Of a stretch of DNA of 64,000 bases, positions 8,668 through 18,171 are shown one piece after another. Each line of letters starts with the position of its first letter. The first letter of the stretch is position 1. Source of the DNA: Rhizobium sp. Q54 (GTDB lineage Bacteria > Pseudomonadota > Alphaproteobacteria > Rhizobiales > Xanthobacteraceae); contig CAMDSH010000009.1 of assembly GCA_945907045.1 (NCBI GenBank), positions 1-64,000 of the forward strand, written 5' to 3'. The translations under genes were made by a program, and so were the position numbers. Below the pieces are notes generated by a model. It did not search any database. It saw nothing but the letters and a program-made list of their open reading frames with translations, and was not told where the DNA came from.

Positions 8668-9123
8668 ATGAAGTTCACCCGCCTGACGAAGGGCTCGCGC
8701 CGCGTTGCTTGTCTCGCCGCTGTGTTGTCCGCCTGCCTTTTGAGTTCGCCCGATGCGGGCCGCGCCGCCGATGTCCGCTTCCCCTTTGACCGCGAGTTGC
8801 TGCTGGACGCGGCGCCCATGCGCCCGAATAAGCGCATTCCCAGCCTGACCATCGCCGCCAACGGTTCCGCCGTCATCGACCTGTGGTGCCGGAGCGTTGC
8901 GGGCCGCGCCGAACTCGACGAAACCACCATTGCGATCGTGCCCGGCGAATTGCCGCAAACGCCGCCGCAGATGATGAGCGTCGGGCAATGCACCCCGGCT
9001 CGCATGCAGGCGGACGAGGACATGCTCGCCGCGCTGACGGCGGTCACCGCCTGGCGGCGCGAGGGCAGCGGGATCGTGCTGGCGGGCGCAAAACTGATGC
9101 GATTCCGTCCCGCCACCAATTAA
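8668..9123 (+). CDS. Secreted META-domain-like protein
   Basis: A 151-aa protein with a signal peptide (residues 1-34, ending AGRAAD). The mature part resembles a META/HslJ domain: short beta-strands, a Cys pair (WCRS and GQCTPARM), and the pattern C.P.RM..DE..LAAL..V..WR..G..I.L......RF expected of that fold. META proteins occur in the envelope and are sometimes linked to stress. It lies between the amidase and the second TRAP operon on the same strand, but a sigma-54 promoter follows it, so it probably ends the first transcript. Confidence 0.65.
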   Translation: MKFTRLTKGSRRVACLAAVLSACLLSSPDAGRAADVRFPFDRELLLDAAPMRPNKRIPSLTIAANGSAVIDLWCRSVAGRAELDETTIAIVPGELPQTPPQMMSVGQCTPARMQADEDMLAALTAVTAWRREGSGIVLAGAKLMRFRPATN

Positions 9124-9147
9124 GGCGCTAAAATCCCTGGCGCGTTC

Positions 9148-9164
9148 GCGGGCAAATTGCCCGC
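9148..9164. promoter_or_regulatory. 17-bp palindrome, candidate enhancer-binding site
   Basis: A perfect inverted repeat GCGGGCAA-A-TTGCCCGC. Its centre is about 80 bases upstream of the -24 box of the sigma-54 promoter, the usual place for an activator dimer. It could alternatively be a weak transcription-end hairpin of the META-like gene, but no U-run follows. Confidence 0.5.
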
Positions 9165-9233
9165 TAACCGTGCAGATTCGACTTTTTGCTGACGCCAATA
9201 GGGATCATACTGGCCCAACCGGGGTTTTACTCC

Positions 9234-9250
9234 TTGGCCTGCGGATTGCA
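9234..9250 (+). promoter_or_regulatory. Sigma-54 (-24/-12) promoter of the second TRAP operon
   Basis: TTGGC at 9234-9238 and TTGCA at 9246-9250 place the invariant GG (9236-9237) and GC (9248-9249) exactly 10 bases apart, matching the RpoN consensus at both elements; only the CAC/CCT part deviates. Transcription would begin near 9261, leaving a leader of about 28 bases before the ATG at 9289. Confidence 0.65.
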
Positions 9251-9288
9251 TCCACCGCTAGGCCGGTTGTCAGCGTGGGGGGTTCGTT

Positions 9289-10374
9289 ATGCGTCGTCGC
9301 GATTTCACCAAACTAGCTTTGGCAGGCACGGTCGGCACGATTGCCGCGCCGGCGGTCGTCAAAGCCCAGGCCACCTTCAACTGGAAAATGACCAGTTTCT
9401 ACGGGCCGAACGCCGCGTTCTATTCGACCGGCCCGGGCAGCGCCAAGGATCTCTGCAAACGCATCGAGGATATGTCGGGCGGGCGGATGAAGATCCAGTT
9501 CTACGGCGCGGGCGAACTGATCCCCGCCGCCGAAGGTTTCGACGCCGTGTCGGCGGGCACCGTCGAGATGAACTACGCCAATTCCTATTTCTGGACCGGC
9601 AAGAGTTTCGCCGCGCAGTATTTCTGCGCCGTGCCTTTCGGCCTCAACTTCCAGGGGCTCAATGGCTGGATGTATGATGGCGGCGGGCTTCAGTTGTGGC
9701 GCGAGGTTTACGACCGCTTCAATCTGGTGCCGTTCCTGTGCGGCAACACCGGCGTGCAGATGACCGGCTGGTTCAAGAAGCCGATCGAGAAGGTCGACGA
9801 TCTCAAGGGCCTGAAGATGCGTATCCCCGGTCTTGCCGGACGCGTCTATCAATCGCTCGGCGTCGATACCCGCCTGCTGCCTCCGGGCGAAATCTTCCCG
9901 GCGCTGGAGCGCGGCGTCATCGATGCCGCTGAATTCGTCGGTCCTTTCCTCGACCGCCAGCTCGGTCTGCAACGCGCCGCCAAATATTATTACACCACCG
10001 GCTGGCACGAGACTGCGACCGCGAGCGAGCTCATCATCAACAAGGCGAAGTGGGAAAGCCTGCCGGCCGACCTCAAAGCCATCGTCGAGAATGCCTGTGC
10101 GGCCTGCAACGTGACCGGCGAGGCGTGGTGCCAGAAGAACAACGCCGAGGCGATGGAAGACCTGATCAAGAATCAGGGCGTCATCGCGGCGCCGCTGCCC
10201 GACACTATCGTCGCCGCGCTGCGCGAAGCCAACGCGAAGATTCTCGCGGAAGCGGTCGCCAAGGATTCCGTCACCAAGAAGGTGCACGACTCCTACATGG
10301 CCTACATGGAAAAATACAAACAATGGTCCGGCTACAGCGAAGCCGTCTATCACAGCAAGATCCTCAAAGGCTGA
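9289..10374 (+). CDS. TRAP transporter solute-binding protein (TakP-like), second system
   Basis: A 361-aa periplasmic binding protein. The N-terminus RRRDFTKLALAG through VVKAQ (about residue 24) is a twin-arginine signal. The mature part matches the TakP/2-oxoacid-binding branch: SGGRMKIQFYGAGELIP, GNTGVQMTGWF, KMRIPGLAGR, and PALERGVIDAAEFVGP, where known TakP proteins have Trp in place of the Phe. A carboxylate, possibly a 2-oxo acid, is the likely ligand. It is followed immediately by its permeases without the hairpin seen in the first system, and preceded by a sigma-54 promoter. Confidence 0.93.
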   Translation: MRRRDFTKLALAGTVGTIAAPAVVKAQATFNWKMTSFYGPNAAFYSTGPGSAKDLCKRIEDMSGGRMKIQFYGAGELIPAAEGFDAVSAGTVEMNYANSYFWTGKSFAAQYFCAVPFGLNFQGLNGWMYDGGGLQLWREVYDRFNLVPFLCGNTGVQMTGWFKKPIEKVDDLKGLKMRIPGLAGRVYQSLGVDTRLLPPGEIFPALERGVIDAAEFVGPFLDRQLGLQRAAKYYYTTGWHETATASELIINKAKWESLPADLKAIVENACAACNVTGEAWCQKNNAEAMEDLIKNQGVIAAPLPDTIVAALREANAKILAEAVAKDSVTKKVHDSYMAYMEKYKQWSGYSEAVYHSKILKG

Positions 10375-10375
10375 T

Positions 10376-10882
10376 GTGACTTCCGCAGAAAAGCTGGCCG
10401 GCGGCATCGATAACTTCGTCGACGCCGTCGGCCGTATCACCGCATGGTCGTCGTTTGCGCTGGCGCTCGTCATGGGCGGCAACGTGCTGCTGCGCTACGG
10501 CTTCAACACCGGCTCGGTGTGGTCGCAGGAGCTTGAGTGGCACCTGATGTCGCCGATCTGCCTGTTCGGCATGTCGTATGCGCTCCGGCACGGCGAGCAC
10601 GTACGCGTTGACGTGCTCTATGCGTCGTTTTCCCAGCGTTCAAAATTTTTCGTCGAGTTCGTCACGGCGGTCCTCCTGATGGCGATCTCGCTCATCGTCA
10701 TCAAGCTGTCCTGGGCCTACGTGTTGCAATCCTGGACGATCGGCGAAGGCACGGCCAACCCGGGTGGCATTTCCGGCCGCTACGCCCTTAAGGCGCTGAT
10801 CCCGGTCGGCTTTGCGTTGCTGTTCCTGCAGGCGCTGGCGCAGGCGATTCAGAATTTTCTCGCCTGGCGGAGGCCCGCCTGA
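10376..10882 (+). CDS. TRAP transporter small permease (DctQ-like), second system
   Basis: A 168-aa four-helix membrane protein with the DctQ signature WSQELEWHLMSPICLFGMSYALRHGEHVRVD (residues 44-74), in which the E...R..EHVRVD pattern is diagnostic. Its GTG start lies one base after the binding-protein stop, and its own stop overlaps the large-permease ATG (TGATG). The operon is therefore fully coupled. Confidence 0.92.
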   Translation: MTSAEKLAGGIDNFVDAVGRITAWSSFALALVMGGNVLLRYGFNTGSVWSQELEWHLMSPICLFGMSYALRHGEHVRVDVLYASFSQRSKFFVEFVTAVLLMAISLIVIKLSWAYVLQSWTIGEGTANPGGISGRYALKALIPVGFALLFLQALAQAIQNFLAWRRPA

Positions 10883-12207
10883 TGCCATTTAACGAGATTC
10901 TCGCAATCCTGATGCTGGTCGGCTTCTTCGTTCTGTTGCTCGCCGGCATTCCGGTTGCTCTCACACTGGCCACGGCGGGACTGGTGTTCGGCTACATCGG
11001 CTTCGGCGCCGAGCTGTTCAATCTTCTGCCCAGCCGCATCTTCGGCGTGGTGACGAATTACACGCTGATCGCCATGCCGCTGTTCGTCTTCATGGGCGTG
11101 ATGCTGGAGAAATCGCGGCTGGCCGAAGATTTGATGGAAGTGATCGCGCATGCGGCGGGTGGCCTGCGCGGGGGCCTTGGCATCGGCATCGTTATCGTCG
11201 GCGTGCTGATGGGCGCGACCACGGGCATCGTCGGCGCCACGGTGGTGACGCTCGGTCTGCTCACGCTGCCGACGCTGTTGCGGCGCGGCTATGACAAGGG
11301 CCTTGCCTGCGGCGTGATCTGCGCCTCCGGCACGCTGGGCCAGATCATTCCGCCGAGTTTGATTCTGATTTTGCTCGCCGACATCCTGAATGAATCGGTC
11401 GGCACGCTGTTCGCCGCCGCCATGATCCCCGGCCTGATGCTGGCGGGCATCTACGTCATCTACATCCTCGGTCTCGGCATCGTCCGGCCCAACATGGTGC
11501 CGCCGGTTCCGAAGGAGGAGCGCGATCTGCTTTCCCGCAGCGAACTCTGGGGCAAGATTTTCCGCGTCGTGCTGCCGCCGATCGCGCTGGTCGGCGCGGT
11601 GCTCGGTTCGATCATCGGCGGCATCGCGGCGCCGACCGAAGCGGCCTCGATGGGCGCTCTCGGCGCCATCGTCGTTACTGCCATCGGACGGCGCATGTCA
11701 TGGGCGGTGCTGCGCGATACGACCTATGCGACCACGCGCATCACCGCGATGATGATGTTCATCCTGATGTGCGCGCAGGCATTTTCGCTCGCCTTCCGTG
11801 GATTGCAGGGCGAGCGGCTGGTGCAGGATTTCTTCGTGCTGGTGCCGGGCGGGACCGATGGCGCGATCTGGTTCCTGATGTTCATCATCTTCATCCTCGG
11901 CTTCTTCATCGAATGGATCGAGATTTCCTACATCGCCGTGCCGCTGTTCCTGCCCATTTTCATTGCGGCGCATGTGGACATGGTGTGGCTGGCGACGCTG
12001 ATCTGCGTAAACCTGCAGACATCGTTCCTAACCCCGCCGTTCGGGTGGGCGCTGTTCTTCCTGCGCGGCGTTGCGCCGCCGGAAATTACCACCGGCGACA
12101 TCTACCGCGGCATCGTTCCATTTGTGCTGATGCAGCTTGTCGCGTTGGTGCTCTGCTTCATGTTCCCGCAACTCGCGCTCTGGCTGCCGAAGACCATCGG
12201 CTGGTAG
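10882..12207 (+). CDS. TRAP transporter large permease (DctM-like), second system
   Basis: A 441-aa protein with about twelve membrane segments and the DctM blocks ATTGIVGATVVTLG, LGQIIPPSLILILLAD, APTEAASMGALGA and FLTPPFGWALFFLRG. It completes the second tripartite transporter with 9289 and 10376. It is about the same length as the first DctM but belongs to a different subgroup (FLTPPFG versus FLSPPVA), so the two systems are probably not a recent tandem duplication. A terminator-like hairpin shared with groEL follows. Confidence 0.94.
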   Translation: MPFNEILAILMLVGFFVLLLAGIPVALTLATAGLVFGYIGFGAELFNLLPSRIFGVVTNYTLIAMPLFVFMGVMLEKSRLAEDLMEVIAHAAGGLRGGLGIGIVIVGVLMGATTGIVGATVVTLGLLTLPTLLRRGYDKGLACGVICASGTLGQIIPPSLILILLADILNESVGTLFAAAMIPGLMLAGIYVIYILGLGIVRPNMVPPVPKEERDLLSRSELWGKIFRVVLPPIALVGAVLGSIIGGIAAPTEAASMGALGAIVVTAIGRRMSWAVLRDTTYATTRITAMMMFILMCAQAFSLAFRGLQGERLVQDFFVLVPGGTDGAIWFLMFIIFILGFFIEWIEISYIAVPLFLPIFIAAHVDMVWLATLICVNLQTSFLTPPFGWALFFLRGVAPPEITTGDIYRGIVPFVLMQLVALVLCFMFPQLALWLPKTIGW

Positions 12208-12225
12208 CTCTCACATTCTGCCAAT

Positions 12226-12262
12226 AAAAAAGGGCGCGGGGTTCAGCCCGCGCCCTTTGCTT
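12226..12262 (-). terminator. Terminator of groEL, possibly bidirectional
   Basis: A 12-bp stem AAAGGGCGCGGG / CCCGCGCCCTTT with a GTTCAG loop. On the minus strand it is followed by TTTTT, a good intrinsic terminator for groES-groEL. On the plus strand the following sequence (GCTTTGGTTTG) is weaker but could end the TRAP operon. Confidence 0.85.
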
Positions 12263-12282
12263 TGGTTTGTTTGGGTTAGGGC

Positions 12283-13929
<1,647 letters not shown>

Positions 13930-13971
13930 TCACTCCATAAATCCAATGAAACTTTTCGAGCGATCGCGGCG

Positions 13972-14268
13972 TCAGGCGATGATGCCCATGATGTCGGACT
14001 CCTTCATGATCAGGAGATCCTCGCCATCGAGCTTGACCTCGGTGCCCGACCATTTGCCGAACAACACGCGATCGCCGGTTTTGACGTCCAGCTTGACCAG
14101 CTTGCCGGCCTCGTCGCGGCCGCCGGGACCGACGGCGATGATTTGGCCCTCTTGCGGCTTCTCCTTGACGGTGTCGGGAATGATGATGCCGCCCTTGGTC
14201 TTGGCGTCGGCATCGATACGGCGAACGACCACGCGGTCGTGCAGGGGACGGAACTTGGTCTTGGCCAT
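13972..14268 (-). CDS. groS: Co-chaperonin GroES (10 kDa)
   Basis: A 98-aa GroES with [14 protein letters not shown], the mobile-loop region [19 protein letters not shown] (residues 20-38) and the C-terminal ESDIMGIIA. It caps GroEL. It is the first gene of the operon under the CIRCE element and the RpoH-like promoter. Confidence 0.99.
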   Translation of the reverse strand: MAKTKFRPLHDRVVVRRIDADAKTKGGIIIPDTVKEKPQEGQIIAVGPGGRDEAGKLVKLDVKTGDRVLFGKWSGTEVKLDGEDLLIMKESDIMGIIA

Positions 14269-14328
14269 GTCTTCCTCGTCGGCGCTTATGCGCTGGGTTT
14301 TGACCGAAAGTGTCGATCTGAGAAGCCG

Positions 14329-14355
14329 TTAGCACTCGTTAACACAGAGTGCCAA
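14329..14355. promoter_or_regulatory. CIRCE element (HrcA operator) of groES-groEL
   Basis: TTAGCACTC and GAGTGCCAA are separated by exactly 9 bases; the consensus is TTAGCACTC-N9-GAGTGCTAA, so there is one mismatch. It lies in the 5' leader about 60 bases before groES. HrcA repression of groE through this site is established in many alphaproteobacteria. No hrcA gene is in the window. Confidence 0.93.
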
Positions 14356-14366
14356 GGCCGCAGGAT

Positions 14367-14396
14367 GGATATGGCTTTGCCCCGTTGGATGTCAAG
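14367..14396 (-). promoter_or_regulatory. RpoH-like / sigma-70 promoter of groES-groEL
   Basis: Read on the minus strand, CTTGACA at 14396-14390 is followed after 17 bases by ATATCC (14372-14367), with CC before it giving CCATATCC. This fits the alphaproteobacterial RpoH pattern CTTGAC-N17-CCATAT. Initiation would fall a few bases upstream of the CIRCE element, so heat activation and HrcA repression act on the same start. Confidence 0.7.
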
Positions 14397-14511
14397 CAGG
14401 GCGCCCTAGCGTCCGCCGGAAAGCCATAAAAGCCGGCTTTGCTGGCGCTTGCGCTTGGCGCTTCGGGCCAGCAAAGTCAGCCCCGCCAACGGTCGAGGAG
14501 CCTTTACTGCA

Positions 14512-15087
14512 ATGAGCCGTTTTCGCCCTCGATCATCCCGGGCCGGGCTGTTGGCCTTGCTGGCGCTGATGCTGGCGGCCTGCACTACGACCCCCGGTCA
14601 TGACCAGTCCGAACAGGCGCCGCTGCCGGGGCCGATCCTGCCGCCGGCCTTCGGCGGGCAAGAGATCGTCGGCCGCTGGGGCCTTGCCGCCTATCACAAG
14701 CCGGAAGACCGCGAGCGCACCGAGGTCGCCGCCCGCGGCCAGTGCAAGCAGCCTTATGTGATCGCGATGGGCCCGACCGGCGGGGTCATCATGCATCTTG
14801 CCGATCAGCCCAAGCCTGAGGAGTTGCGCCTCAAGGGCGGTCCCGGCGGGAAGACCTATGTCGGGCCGGACGGCGAAGCCGGCGGCACGCAGGACCGCGA
14901 GGTGGTGTCCTTCGACGGACGCGTGCTCATTTTGAAGTGGATGGATTCCGAAGTGCAGGGCCGCTACGGCAACATGGTCTATGTCCGCTGCGCCCCCGAA
15001 GGCGAGAAGCGCCCGCCGGTGAAACCGAAGCCGAAACCCAAGCCCGCACCCAAACCCGCGCCGAAGCCCGCGCCCGCGGGGACTTAA
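14512..15087 (+). CDS. Putative lipoprotein with a Lys-Pro/Ala-Pro tail
   Basis: A 191-aa protein of unknown function. Residues 1-23 are a lipoprotein signal with lipobox LAAC (Cys24). The body has two small domains rich in Gly and charged residues, a Cys in RGQCKQPYV and another in VYVRCAPEG that could pair. The last 30 residues are KPKPKPAPKPAPKPAPA, an extended linker-like tail that may cross the periplasm or peptidoglycan. The frame is open from 14449; I choose the ATG at 14512 because it gives the lipoprotein signal and GGAG lies upstream. Confidence 0.7.
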   Translation: MSRFRPRSSRAGLLALLALMLAACTTTPGHDQSEQAPLPGPILPPAFGGQEIVGRWGLAAYHKPEDRERTEVAARGQCKQPYVIAMGPTGGVIMHLADQPKPEELRLKGGPGGKTYVGPDGEAGGTQDREVVSFDGRVLILKWMDSEVQGRYGNMVYVRCAPEGEKRPPVKPKPKPKPAPKPAPKPAPAGT

Positions 15088-15192
15088 CAGCCGCAGAGCC
15101 CGCGCGACGGGCTGCTGCGCATCTGGCGCATAATGCCGCGGGGCCAGGCGTGATAGGCTGACGGCGAACCGTCCCTCGCAGCGATTTTCCCC

Positions 15193-16380
15193 ATGCCAAC
15201 GCCACGCGAATTTCTTCTCGGTCCCTGGCGCGCTGTGCCGGTGCTCGGCATCACGCAAATCCTCTCCTGGGGCGCGATCTTTTACACGCCGGTGCTGATC
15301 GTGCCGCTGATCGCCGCCGAGCGCGGCTGGTCGATCTCATTCGCGATGGGCGGCTTTTCGATCGGGCTGCTGACCGCGGGTCTGGTCGCGCCCGCGGTGG
15401 GGAGATCGATCGACCGTTTCGGCGGGCATGTGACGATGACGGTGGGCTCGCTGATCGGCGCGCTGGGGCTCGTGCTGATCGTGCACGTCACGCACCCCGT
15501 CGCTTATTTTGGCGTCTGGATGGTGCTCGGGGCCGCGATGGCGGCGAACCTTTACGATCCGGCCTTCGCCACGCTGGGCCGTATCTTCGGCACGCAAGCG
15601 CGCCGGCCGATAACCGCTCTCACGCTGATCGGTGGTTTTGCCTCGACGGTGAGCTGGCCCGCGACGCATTTCCTGATCGAGGGAGTTGGCTGGCGCGGCA
15701 CGTATCTGGTCTATGCGGCGCTGTTCTTTCTGGTGGCAGCGCCGCTGCATGCTTTCGCCTTGCCGCGCGAGCGCGCGGGCGCGCATACGCCGCTGCCGGG
15801 CACAACGCAGCCGCCCGCCGCCGTGCTGCCGTCGTCGGGATTGCCGTTCCTGCTGGTGGCGTCCGCCTTCGCAGCTTATGCCTTCGTGCCTTCGGGTCTT
15901 TCGGCGCATCTGCTGGCGATCTTCGGGCGATCCGGGCTGGATGCCGGAACGGTGGTGGCGATCGGCGCGCTGTTCGGGCCTTCGCAAGTCTGCGCGCGGC
16001 TGATCGAGTTCGTGTTCGCCCGCAACCTGCATCCGCTTTGGATCGCGCGCTTTGCGTTGACGCTGTTGCTCTGCGCGTTCGGAATGCTGGCGGTGCTCGG
16101 ACTCTCGGTGCCGGTGGCGGTGGCGTTCGCCATCATGTTCGGCGCGGCCAACGGCCTCATCACCATCACGCGCGGCGCGGTGCCGCTGATTTTATTCGGC
16201 TCGGCCGGTTATGGACGGCTGGTCGGGCGGCTGGCAGCGCCGTTTTTGTTGATGCAGGCGGCGGCGCCCCTTGTGATGGCGTTCGTGGTGGAGCGCGTAT
16301 CCGATCCCGCAGCGCTGGCGCTGACGGCGGCATTTGCGCTTATAGCGCTGGTATGTTTTGCGGGAATCAAGCGGCCTTAA
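15193..16380 (+). CDS. MFS transporter
   Basis: A 395-aa major facilitator with twelve hydrophobic segments and a short central loop (residues 190-210). Typical motifs include GRSIDRFGGH after helix 2 (motif A equivalent) and alternating Gly-rich helices. It most resembles the monocarboxylate-type MFS branch with GAIFYTPVLIVPLIAAERGWS at the N-terminus, but the substrate is unknown. It stands alone between a lipoprotein gene and convergent cheZ (18 bases). Confidence 0.85.
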   Translation: MPTPREFLLGPWRAVPVLGITQILSWGAIFYTPVLIVPLIAAERGWSISFAMGGFSIGLLTAGLVAPAVGRSIDRFGGHVTMTVGSLIGALGLVLIVHVTHPVAYFGVWMVLGAAMAANLYDPAFATLGRIFGTQARRPITALTLIGGFASTVSWPATHFLIEGVGWRGTYLVYAALFFLVAAPLHAFALPRERAGAHTPLPGTTQPPAAVLPSSGLPFLLVASAFAAYAFVPSGLSAHLLAIFGRSGLDAGTVVAIGALFGPSQVCARLIEFVFARNLHPLWIARFALTLLLCAFGMLAVLGLSVPVAVAFAIMFGAANGLITITRGAVPLILFGSAGYGRLVGRLAAPFLLMQAAAPLVMAFVVERVSDPAALALTAAFALIALVCFAGIKRP

Positions 16381-16398
16381 AGAGAACCGCGCAGCAGC

Positions 16399-17094
16399 TC
16401 AATTAAATATCGTGTCGATGTCGCGCTGCGAGGCATGGCCAATATCGCCGTCGAGCCTGGGTCCGTTGATAAGCGCGTCGCGGGTGCTGTGGCGCTTCGG
16501 CTGCTGTTCGAGCCGCTTGCCCTGATCGATGGCGGCCCAGATGTCCATCATCCGGACGACATGCTCTTCGATGAATTTCAGCGTCGCCGTCACTTTGGTG
16601 ATGCGCTGGCCGGCGAGATCCTGGAAATTGCACGCCTCGTAGATGCGGATCACGTGGTCCTGAATGTCCTGGGCGAGGCCTTGTTCGTGCTCGTTCTTCA
16701 CGGCGGCCGCGAGGGTTTTCGCGTTCTCGTCGATGTCTTCCGCGGCTTTGAGAATATTCTGCGTCGCCTGTTCGGTGCCGCCCGCGACGGCGTCCAGTTC
16801 ATCGGCTGCGCGCGACACCCGCGGCCCATCATGGCCGCTGCCGGCGAGCGCGGAGAGCTCCTGCTTGGTGTGGCTGATCGCTTCGTAGATGAGGTTGAGT
16901 TCCTGCTTGAGCTTCGCCACATCGGCGTCGCCCGTATCGTCGCGCCGCTCGGCAAGGGCGCGCAGCATTTTGATTTCGTTCAACAGCTCGTAATGACGCT
17001 GTTCGGCTTCATCCGCGCCGGGCGATAGCGGCACAGGCCGGGACGCATTGCCCGAGACATGCATCTGCTCGATGCGAAAAACCTTGCGCTGCAA
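16399..17094 (-). CDS. cheZ: CheZ-family chemotaxis protein phosphatase
   Basis: A 231-aa mostly helical protein. Residues 30-190 form a long helical hairpin with the active-site block EACNFQDLAGQRITKV (153-168), the CheZ signature carrying the catalytic Gln. The last residues QRDIDTIFN match the C-terminal CheY-docking helix. It would dephosphorylate CheY-P; a CheY-like protein is at 35054-35467. It begins with TTG at 17094, strongly supported by GGGGGA six bases upstream. No flagellar or receptor genes are nearby. Confidence 0.85.
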   Translation of the reverse strand: MQRKVFRIEQMHVSGNASRPVPLSPGADEAEQRHYELLNEIKMLRALAERRDDTGDADVAKLKQELNLIYEAISHTKQELSALAGSGHDGPRVSRAADELDAVAGGTEQATQNILKAAEDIDENAKTLAAAVKNEHEQGLAQDIQDHVIRIYEACNFQDLAGQRITKVTATLKFIEEHVVRMMDIWAAIDQGKRLEQQPKRHSTRDALINGPRLDGDIGHASQRDIDTIFN

Positions 17095-17400
17095 CGTCGT
17101 CCCCCAAAACCACGCAGATCGAACGAGCCCTGTTTGTATGTTGGCGCCACTTAACGCCGGGTTTCAGGACGGGAAAGACATTCGCGGGCGGAGCTTGCAG
17201 GCACAAAAAGAAACCGCGCGTTTACCATGATGCGCCGCGCTTTACTCAAAATAAACTCTAACTCGACGATCCGCCCGCAGGCGGCGCGATCTGCGCGTCT
17301 GCGCGCGCGCGGTTTACGAATAAGTGGATTCTTCACCATGATAATCGGGCAACGGAAGCGCTCGCTTCCGCGACGGTGAAACGAGTTTCAGAGTACGCCG
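17095..17400. other. Intergenic region between cheZ and the L,D-transpeptidase gene
   Basis: 306 bases with no supported gene. The only clear structure is a short perfect hairpin CGGAAGCG-CT-CGCTTCCG at 17353-17370, about 30 bases before the ATG at 17401. A TTAA near 17152 is too poor a match for a CtrA site. It presumably contains divergent promoters that I cannot place. Confidence 0.6.
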
Positions 17401-18162
17401 ATGTCGCGCCCCTTCATGCTGATTGCATTCGTCATCGCCGCCGCCGGCGTTACGCCGGCCGCCGCGCAACCCATGACGATTGTCCCCGATGTTTACGCCC
17501 AGCGCCCCGCGCTCGTCATGCCGGTGCAATCGCAGGCGAGGCGCGGCAATCTGGGCGGCGGATTCATCGAATTCCTGTTCGGCGACCACATGCAGGATCA
17601 GGCCTCCATGCCGCCGTCTCAGGGCGCCTACGAGTCGCAGCGCACGCCGCCGCTCTACGTCAATACCGCGCCGCCCACGCAGCCCTATATGGATCAGCCG
17701 CCCGCGCCGATTGCGCAGGACCCGCGCTATCTGCGCCAGATGGTGGACTACGACGGCAAGGAAGCGCCCGGCACCATCATCATCGATACCCCGCGGCGGT
17801 TTCTTTTCCTTGTCGAAGGCGACGGCAAGGCGATCCGCTACGGCATCGGCGTCGGCCGGCCGGGTTTTACCTGGGCGGGCACGCACAACGTTTCATCGAA
17901 GAAGGAATGGCCGGATTGGCGCCCGCCGGATGAAATGCTCAAGCGGCAGCCGCACCTGCCGCCGTTCATGGCCGGCGGCCCGAACAACCCGCTTGGCGCG
18001 CGCGCGATGTATTTGGGCTCGACGCTCTATCGCATTCACGGATCGAACGAGCCGTGGACCATCGGCCGCATGGTGTCATCCGGCTGCATCCGCATGCGCA
18101 ACGAGGACGTCATCGATCTTTACGAGCGCGTGAAGGTCGGCACCAAGGTTGTGGTGATCTAA
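17401..18162 (+). CDS. L,D-transpeptidase (YkuD domain), periplasmic
   Basis: A 253-aa protein with a signal peptide (1-22, ending AAAQ), a Pro/Gln-rich linker (65-110) and a YkuD catalytic domain from about 123 to the end. The active-site motif is present: His213 in YRIHGSNEPW and the nucleophilic Cys229 in MVSSGCIRMRN. These enzymes make 3-3 peptidoglycan cross-links or attach proteins to peptidoglycan. The Arg after Cys-Ile is conserved. No SPOR or LysM domain. Confidence 0.93.
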   Translation: MSRPFMLIAFVIAAAGVTPAAAQPMTIVPDVYAQRPALVMPVQSQARRGNLGGGFIEFLFGDHMQDQASMPPSQGAYESQRTPPLYVNTAPPTQPYMDQPPAPIAQDPRYLRQMVDYDGKEAPGTIIIDTPRRFLFLVEGDGKAIRYGIGVGRPGFTWAGTHNVSSKKEWPDWRPPDEMLKRQPHLPPFMAGGPNNPLGARAMYLGSTLYRIHGSNEPWTIGRMVSSGCIRMRNEDVIDLYERVKVGTKVVVI

Positions 18163-18171
18163 GGCGCGGTG

